64,000 bases of DNA from Spirochaetales bacterium (GTDB lineage Bacteria > Spirochaetota > Spirochaetia > SZUA-6), in NCBI GenBank assembly GCA_027021365.1, contig JALUUM010000016.1, forward strand, positions 1 to 64,000, in the 5' to 3' direction. Both the position numbers and the translations under genes were made by a program. The notes below the pieces were generated by a model. That model was not told the DNA's origin. It did no database searches and saw only the letters and a list, made by a program, of their open reading frames with translations. How positions within the stretch are numbered: position 1 is the first letter of the stretch; each line of letters opens with the position of its first letter. Below are positions 60,253-64,000 of this stretch, piece by piece.

Positions 60253-61074
60253 ATGAAGAAGGTCTTCGTAGCTTCGATTTCCAAGACAAAATTCGATGCC
60301 ATTTCCTATTCCGATGACTTGCAATCGATTTTTCGTAGAATAAAGGATCTGGGCTATGATGGAATAGAGCTTGGGATACGGGATCCCCTCGAAGTCGATG
60401 TGTCCCTTGTTGAAAGTTACTCCGAGAGGTTCGAGTTGCCTGTTATTGCAATCGGCACAGGACAAGCCTATGTAGATGAAGGCCTCAGTCTTACCTCGGA
60501 AGATATGGAAGTACAAAAACGTGCAATAGATAGAATCAAGAAACATATCGACCTTGCGGCTAGATTGGGAGCAAGTGTGATAATAGGGTTGATTCGGGGA
60601 AACCCGTCTCGCCAGAGGATGGGAGAGGCACTTTCTCTCTTGAGGAAGAATTTAGGAATATGCGCCGGATATGCAGAGGAATCGAATGTGATAATTCTCC
60701 TCGAGCCTGTAAATCGTTACGAATCTTCACTGCTCAACAGGCTTTCAGAGGGAAAGGCCTTTATCGAATCTCTCGAAAAGAGTAATTATGGTGTGGTGAG
60801 GCTGCTTGCCGATACGTTTCATATGAATATCGAGGAGAGGGATATCCCGGAAGCGATAGAAGAAGTTTTCCCCCTGATAGGACATATCCACGTCGCAGAT
60901 TCCAACAGGCTTGCTCCCGGACAGGGACACACCGATTTTGATTCGATATTCAAAAAGTTGAAAGAACTCGGTTACAAGCGCTACATAAGTGCTGAAATCC
61001 TTCCCCAGCCAAGTTTTGATGAGGCAGCTCGCTTGACAATGGACTTTTTATGTACGAAGGATATATTATTGTAG
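60253..61074 (+). CDS. iolO: Sugar-phosphate-isomerase-type TIM barrel, probable IolO epimerase
   Basis: 273 aa, xylose-isomerase-like TIM barrel. Metal ligand Glu in IILLEPVNRYE, the ADTFHMNIEE block, HIHVADSNRLAPGQGHTDF and SAEILPQ give the four-ligand set. The AIGTGQAY and ADTFHMNIE segments match Thermotoga IolO (5-dehydro-L-gluconate epimerase) from memory. ATG 60253 has AGGGGGG upstream. Works in the same pathway as the preceding dehydrogenase. Confidence 0.82.
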   Translation: MKKVFVASISKTKFDAISYSDDLQSIFRRIKDLGYDGIELGIRDPLEVDVSLVESYSERFELPVIAIGTGQAYVDEGLSLTSEDMEVQKRAIDRIKKHIDLAARLGASVIIGLIRGNPSRQRMGEALSLLRKNLGICAGYAEESNVIILLEPVNRYESSLLNRLSEGKAFIESLEKSNYGVVRLLADTFHMNIEERDIPEAIEEVFPLIGHIHVADSNRLAPGQGHTDFDSIFKKLKELGYKRYISAEILPQPSFDEAARLTMDFLCTKDILL

Positions 61075-61078
61075 CGTA

Positions 61079-62104
61079 ATGGTAACAATAAAAGACATTG
61101 CAAAAAAATTGAATCTCTCTTATTCGACGGTTTCCCGTGCATTGAATTCCTCTACTCTGGTCAACGAGAAAACGATGAAGCTGATACAGGAAGAGGCAAA
61201 GAAAATGGGATATACTCCCAATGCCTTGGCCAGAGGCCTGGTGTTGAAGAAAAGTGGAATCATCGGAATGATAATACCGGACATAACAAACCCTTTTTTC
61301 CCGGCTCTTGCAAGAGGAGCAGAGGATGCGGCGGTAAAGCGCGGTTATAATTTACTCATCTGTAACACGGACTGGAATATAAAGCTTGAAACCAGGCACC
61401 TGAAGCTCATCGAGGAGAGGAAGGTGGACGGTTTTGTGCTCTCATCCATAAATGTTGAAAACCGATACCTTGAAAAGCTTGTAGAGAGGGATTATCCACT
61501 TGTATTTGTAAGCAGGATTTACCCTGGTATTCTTGCAAACTTTGTCGGGACGGATACAGAGCATGGGGGGTACCTGGCCGGAAAGCATCTGGCAGAGCTC
61601 GGCCATCGGGAGATGGCATTTGTCGGCGGGAAATTCAAGGTGGGCTCTGTCCAGGGGAGGTACCTTGGTTTTCTGGAGGCTCTTAAAGAGAAGGGAATTG
61701 AAGTAAGGGGAGATCGTGTTATCGAGGGAGAGTTTACAGTGGAGAGCGGTTACAAAATGGCCCTTCAACTGTTGAAACGGGACAGGAGAGTTACGGGAAT
61801 CTTTGCTGCCAACGATCTACTGGCAGTTGGTGTAATGAAAGCGGCAAGAGAACTGGGTTACAGAATACCAACCGACATTTCAATAGTTGGTTATGATGAT
61901 ATTTTCATATCTTCACTTCCTGGCATAGAACTTACAACGGTGTTTCAGGAAAAGAGAAAACTCGGTGAACTGGCAGTGAATATGCTTCTCGATGATATTC
62001 AGGGCAAGGAAAACGGCAAGAAAAGTACGAAGAAGATTGTTTTGAGTCCGAAATTGATTGTGAGGAAAACAACGGCACCTGTTAGGGTAACGGGAAATAG
62101 CTAG
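61079..62104 (+). CDS. LacI/GalR-family transcriptional regulator
   Basis: 341 aa. N-terminal LacI HTH with hinge: MVTIKDIAKKLNLSYSTVSRALN then EEAKKMGYTPNALARGL, followed by the periplasmic-binding-like effector domain (GIIGMIIPDITNPFFPALARGAEDAAVKRGYNLLICNT; AFVGG; GIFAANDLLAVGVMKAARELG; DISIVGYDDI). ATG lies 5 nt after the iolO stop. It probably represses the iol operon through the operator at 58922-58939; Thermotoga uses a ROK protein instead, so the regulator has been exchanged. Confidence 0.94.
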   Translation: MVTIKDIAKKLNLSYSTVSRALNSSTLVNEKTMKLIQEEAKKMGYTPNALARGLVLKKSGIIGMIIPDITNPFFPALARGAEDAAVKRGYNLLICNTDWNIKLETRHLKLIEERKVDGFVLSSINVENRYLEKLVERDYPLVFVSRIYPGILANFVGTDTEHGGYLAGKHLAELGHREMAFVGGKFKVGSVQGRYLGFLEALKEKGIEVRGDRVIEGEFTVESGYKMALQLLKRDRRVTGIFAANDLLAVGVMKAARELGYRIPTDISIVGYDDIFISSLPGIELTTVFQEKRKLGELAVNMLLDDIQGKENGKKSTKKIVLSPKLIVRKTTAPVRVTGNS

Positions 62105-62575
62105 ATGAAGTATGTTTTCAAAACCGGTGCCTTCAAAAGGTTGATTTTTTTCATAGTTCTACTTGCTCTTATTCTGCTTATCGGTATTTACCTATTATTT
62201 TCGGTTATGGTACCTGTCGGCATACTGATAATTGTCGGTACTTCGTATTTGGGCTATCTTTCGATTAGAATGTTGAAAAAGCAACTTGCAAGCAGTATCC
62301 TTGTAAATGATGTTGGAATGATGATAGATTTTTTCGGTGAAGATGAAGTGGAATTCCCCTGGGAAAAGTTGACAATAGCCGGAATAGGTGAATATGAGAA
62401 CGGGGCGAAATCTCTGTTCGTTTATAGGGAAGATTCGGACAAATTTGTCGAGGTTCCTGACAATATCTACGATTTTGAGAACCTGGTAGGCGAGATTGCC
62501 GGTAAGAAGGAACTTGTAAAGATTTCACTTGCCAGGGGCGAAACTCTGAAGAACAGGATAAAGGAATTCATATAA
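62105..62575 (+). CDS. Small membrane protein with a cytoplasmic PH-like domain
   Basis: 156 aa. Two hydrophobic helices (about residues 14-33 and 36-53, [30 protein letters not shown]) followed by a strand-rich cytoplasmic part ([36 protein letters not shown]) that resembles small PH-like (bPH) domains, then a C-terminal helix. Starts immediately after the lacI stop. Function unknown. Confidence 0.6.
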   Translation: MKYVFKTGAFKRLIFFIVLLALILLIGIYLLFSVMVPVGILIIVGTSYLGYLSIRMLKKQLASSILVNDVGMMIDFFGEDEVEFPWEKLTIAGIGEYENGAKSLFVYREDSDKFVEVPDNIYDFENLVGEIAGKKELVKISLARGETLKNRIKEFI

Positions 62576-62594
62576 GAGAGGTGATTGGTCTCCC

Positions 62595-63362
62595 GTGGCT
62601 TTCAAAGGAAAACTGATAGGTGCTCTAATAGGATCCTTTGCCGGTCCTCTGGGAACCATTCTCGGTGGCCTCATAGGGCACCTCTTCGATAAAGCTCAGG
62701 AAGAGAAGGAATACTGGCAGAATCTCGGCAGCGGAAGAAGAACCTACACGGTAGATCCTGTCTCCAGGGCGCAGTTGAATTTCATTTCCTCCCTTGTGGG
62801 ACTTTCAATAGCAGTTGCAAATGTGGACGGTCATGTCAAGGTCTCTCAGGTTGAGGAAATAAAGGAGTTTTTCAGGCATAATCTCCCCTTCTCGTCGGAT
62901 GACCAGGCATTGCTTCAAAAGATAATAGATGAGACCTTCAAAAACAGGGCAAAGTTGGATATATCAATGCTCTGTTCGTACTATCGCAGCGTATCCACTT
63001 TCGAAGGCAGACTTCTCTTGGTACGCCTGCTCTTCAAGATAGCTCGTGCTGACAGAGAGGGTGTGACAAGGGAGGAAGAAATCCTCATAGAGAGAATTGC
63101 CTACTTGCTTGGTGTGGATGAACAAACCTATAGAAGTATAAGGGCAGAGTTTTACCGGGATGAAAACAGAGCCTACAGGATTCTCGGTGTTGACAGAAAT
63201 GCGTCGGTGGAAGAAATCAAATCTGCATACAGGAAACTCGTAGCTCAGTATCACCCTGATAAGGTTGCAAACCTTGGTGAAGAATTTGTGCAACTGGCCG
63301 AGGAAAAATTCAAGGTTATACAAGATGCCTATGCGAGAATAAGGGAGGAAAGAGGTTTTTAA
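62595..63362 (+). CDS. TerB-like/J-domain protein (DjlA-type)
   Basis: 255 aa. Gly-rich N-terminus ([26 protein letters not shown]), TerB-like helical domain (about 60-180, [23 protein letters not shown]), and a C-terminal J domain ([31 protein letters not shown] with HPD) that activates DnaK. GTG start after GAGGTG; domain order matches DjlA-like co-chaperones. Its stop faces the U32 gene stop with 5 nt between. Confidence 0.88.
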   Translation: MAFKGKLIGALIGSFAGPLGTILGGLIGHLFDKAQEEKEYWQNLGSGRRTYTVDPVSRAQLNFISSLVGLSIAVANVDGHVKVSQVEEIKEFFRHNLPFSSDDQALLQKIIDETFKNRAKLDISMLCSYYRSVSTFEGRLLLVRLLFKIARADREGVTREEEILIERIAYLLGVDEQTYRSIRAEFYRDENRAYRILGVDRNASVEEIKSAYRKLVAQYHPDKVANLGEEFVQLAEEKFKVIQDAYARIREERGF

Positions 63363-63367
63363 TTTTT

Positions 63368-64000
63368 TTATTTTTTCTCCCAGATGAACACCGAATCGTT
63401 TTTTCTTACCCTCTTTGAAACCTTGATGCCAACCAAATCCCCCTTGGCGGCCTTCTCTATTCTTTTTCCTTCCCTCTCCATCGTTTGGACAGTCTCGATT
63501 AAGACTCCCGTTGTTGGGCCTGTAATTACAATTTCATCACCGCATTCAACACTGTTCGTTGTTATCTCTATCTCTGCCACCTGGACTTTACGAAAGTAAT
63601 TGGTAACTCTCCCAAGTATGGTCTTTTTTCTCGTAGCCATGGAATTTGGTTTCTCGGTGAAGCTGTTTATTGGCTTTCCAAGGTAAAATCCGCTTGAAAA
63701 TCCTCTGTTGTATACCTTTTTTAATTCTGCAAGACCATGATTAACGAAATCCTCGTTGAAATTTCCACTGGTAATTTCATCCAGGGCTTCCCTGTATACG
63801 GAAGTAACTACGTATACGTATTCGGGATTTCTTGCCCTTCCCTCTATTTTCATAGCGTCAACGATAGGATATACCCTGTCGAGAAAAGGTAGAGTGCAGA
63901 GATCTTTGGGACTTAGAACATAGTTACTTCCCAATAACAGCTCTTTACCGGTTTGCCTGTCTTTAATAAGGTATGTATCGTACTCCCTTCTGCATGGTTG
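63368..64000 (-). CDS. U32-family peptidase-like protein (TrhP/RlhA type), 5' end outside the window
   Basis: The frame is open to the window edge; the last bases read QPCRREY, the Cys-bearing U32 signature (QPCR). Then LSPKDLCTLPFLDRVYPIVDAMKIEGRARNPEYVYVVTSVYREALD and a C-terminal beta-barrel (LGRVTNYFRKVQVAEIEI, VGIKVSKRVRKNDSVFIWEKK). U32 proteins act in tRNA or rRNA hydroxylation with prephenate, or as collagenase-type peptidases. About 210 residues of the C-terminal part are present. Confidence 0.9.
   Translation of the reverse strand, partial: QPCRREYDTYLIKDRQTGKELLLGSNYVLSPKDLCTLPFLDRVYPIVDAMKIEGRARNPEYVYVVTSVYREALDEITSGNFNEDFVNHGLAELKKVYNRGFSSGFYLGKPINSFTEKPNSMATRKKTILGRVTNYFRKVQVAEIEITTNSVECGDEIVITGPTTGVLIETVQTMEREGKRIEKAAKGDLVGIKVSKRVRKNDSVFIWEKK

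Noticed and set aside
61033..61067. TTGACA and TATATT before lacI as a promoter
   Set aside because: Spacer is 23 nt, too long, and the -35 lies inside iolO; lacI is most likely read from the operon.
1..64000. CRISPR arrays, tRNA/rRNA genes, prophage, insertion sequences, riboswitches
   Set aside because: Looked for in all gaps; none had the needed repeats, cloverleaf, transposase or conserved aptamer features. Weak cases could be missed by eye.

Overview
The window looks like a chromosomal segment of an anaerobic, fermentative, diderm bacterium, most likely a spirochaete. The binding-protein leaders end in the FATGTAEKK-like style common in Spirochaetota, there are beta-barrel and lipoprotein genes, pyruvate:ferredoxin oxidoreductase, a Na+-type membrane pyrophosphatase, and many tripartite (TTT) and ABC solute transporters. 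The inositol enzymes resemble those of Thermotoga, so lateral exchange with thermotogae is plausible. The phylum call is inference; no rRNA or tRNA gene was seen. There is no prophage, CRISPR array or insertion sequence.

Layout. 1-2.0 kb: Ktr potassium uptake (ktrB partial, ktrA). 2.0-9.4 kb (minus): an operon of sulfatase, PHP phosphoesterase, enolase-superfamily enzyme and tctC-tctB-tctA, apparently for uptake and breakdown of a sulfated organic acid or sugar acid. 9.5-13.8 kb: a lipoprotein, a TetR/SDR divergent pair with two matching operator palindromes, and typA/bipA. 13.8-16.9 kb (minus): Lnt-like nitrilase, PadR and a DUF1700/DUF4097-like membrane protein under a consensus promoter overlapped by an 11-bp inverted repeat. 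16.9-20.5 kb (minus): ECF sigma, anti-sigma fused to a CBM48 module, two exported proteins and an outer-membrane barrel. 20.6-24.1 kb: DUF4382 lipoprotein, a second lipoprotein and a decayed copy of the DUF4382 gene. 24.1-29.8 kb: DapA-like lyase, divergent tctC-tctB-tctA and a Gfo/Idh dehydrogenase. 29.8-36.1 kb (minus): a complete Dpp-type peptide ABC importer with a metallo-beta-lactamase-fold hydrolase. 36.3-41.1 kb: adenosine deaminase and nifJ. 41.3-47.5 kb: RpiR regulator and Ugp-type sugar ABC importer with a P-loop kinase-like protein, a barrel protein and an SDR. 47.7-51.8 kb: STAS-zinc-ribbon, YbjN-like, PspA, a pseudo-receiver regulator, YbjQ, an ECF sigma/anti-sigma pair and a CheY-like protein, which reads as an envelope-stress and signalling block. 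51.8-54.2 kb: Na+-pyrophosphatase. 54.3-58.9 kb: two LptF/G-like membrane proteins, a Spy-like protein and a third ECF sigma/anti-sigma pair. 59-62 kb: iolM, iolO and a LacI regulator with a LacI-type operator. 62-64 kb: small membrane protein, TerB/J-domain protein and a U32 peptidase (partial).

Themes. (1) Three ECF sigma/anti-sigma pairs control envelope functions. (2) Several operon-first genes (rpiR, sulfatase, one ECF sigma, tetR) lack a Shine-Dalgarno sequence and have a promoter -10 element 6-8 nt before the start codon, which suggests leaderless mRNAs. (3) Two regulatory genes (pseudo-receiver regulator near 49.44 kb and ECF sigma near 57.78 kb) have clearly homologous N-terminal coding sequence but no ATG, GTG or TTG in frame. 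(4) Both SBP-first import operons (tctC-tctB at 26.4 kb and the Ugp-type operon at 43.6 kb) carry a strong hairpin between the binding-protein gene and the first membrane gene.

CDS coordinates include the stop codon. Starts were moved inward from the longest open frame where ribosome-binding sites or neighbouring genes decided the matter.
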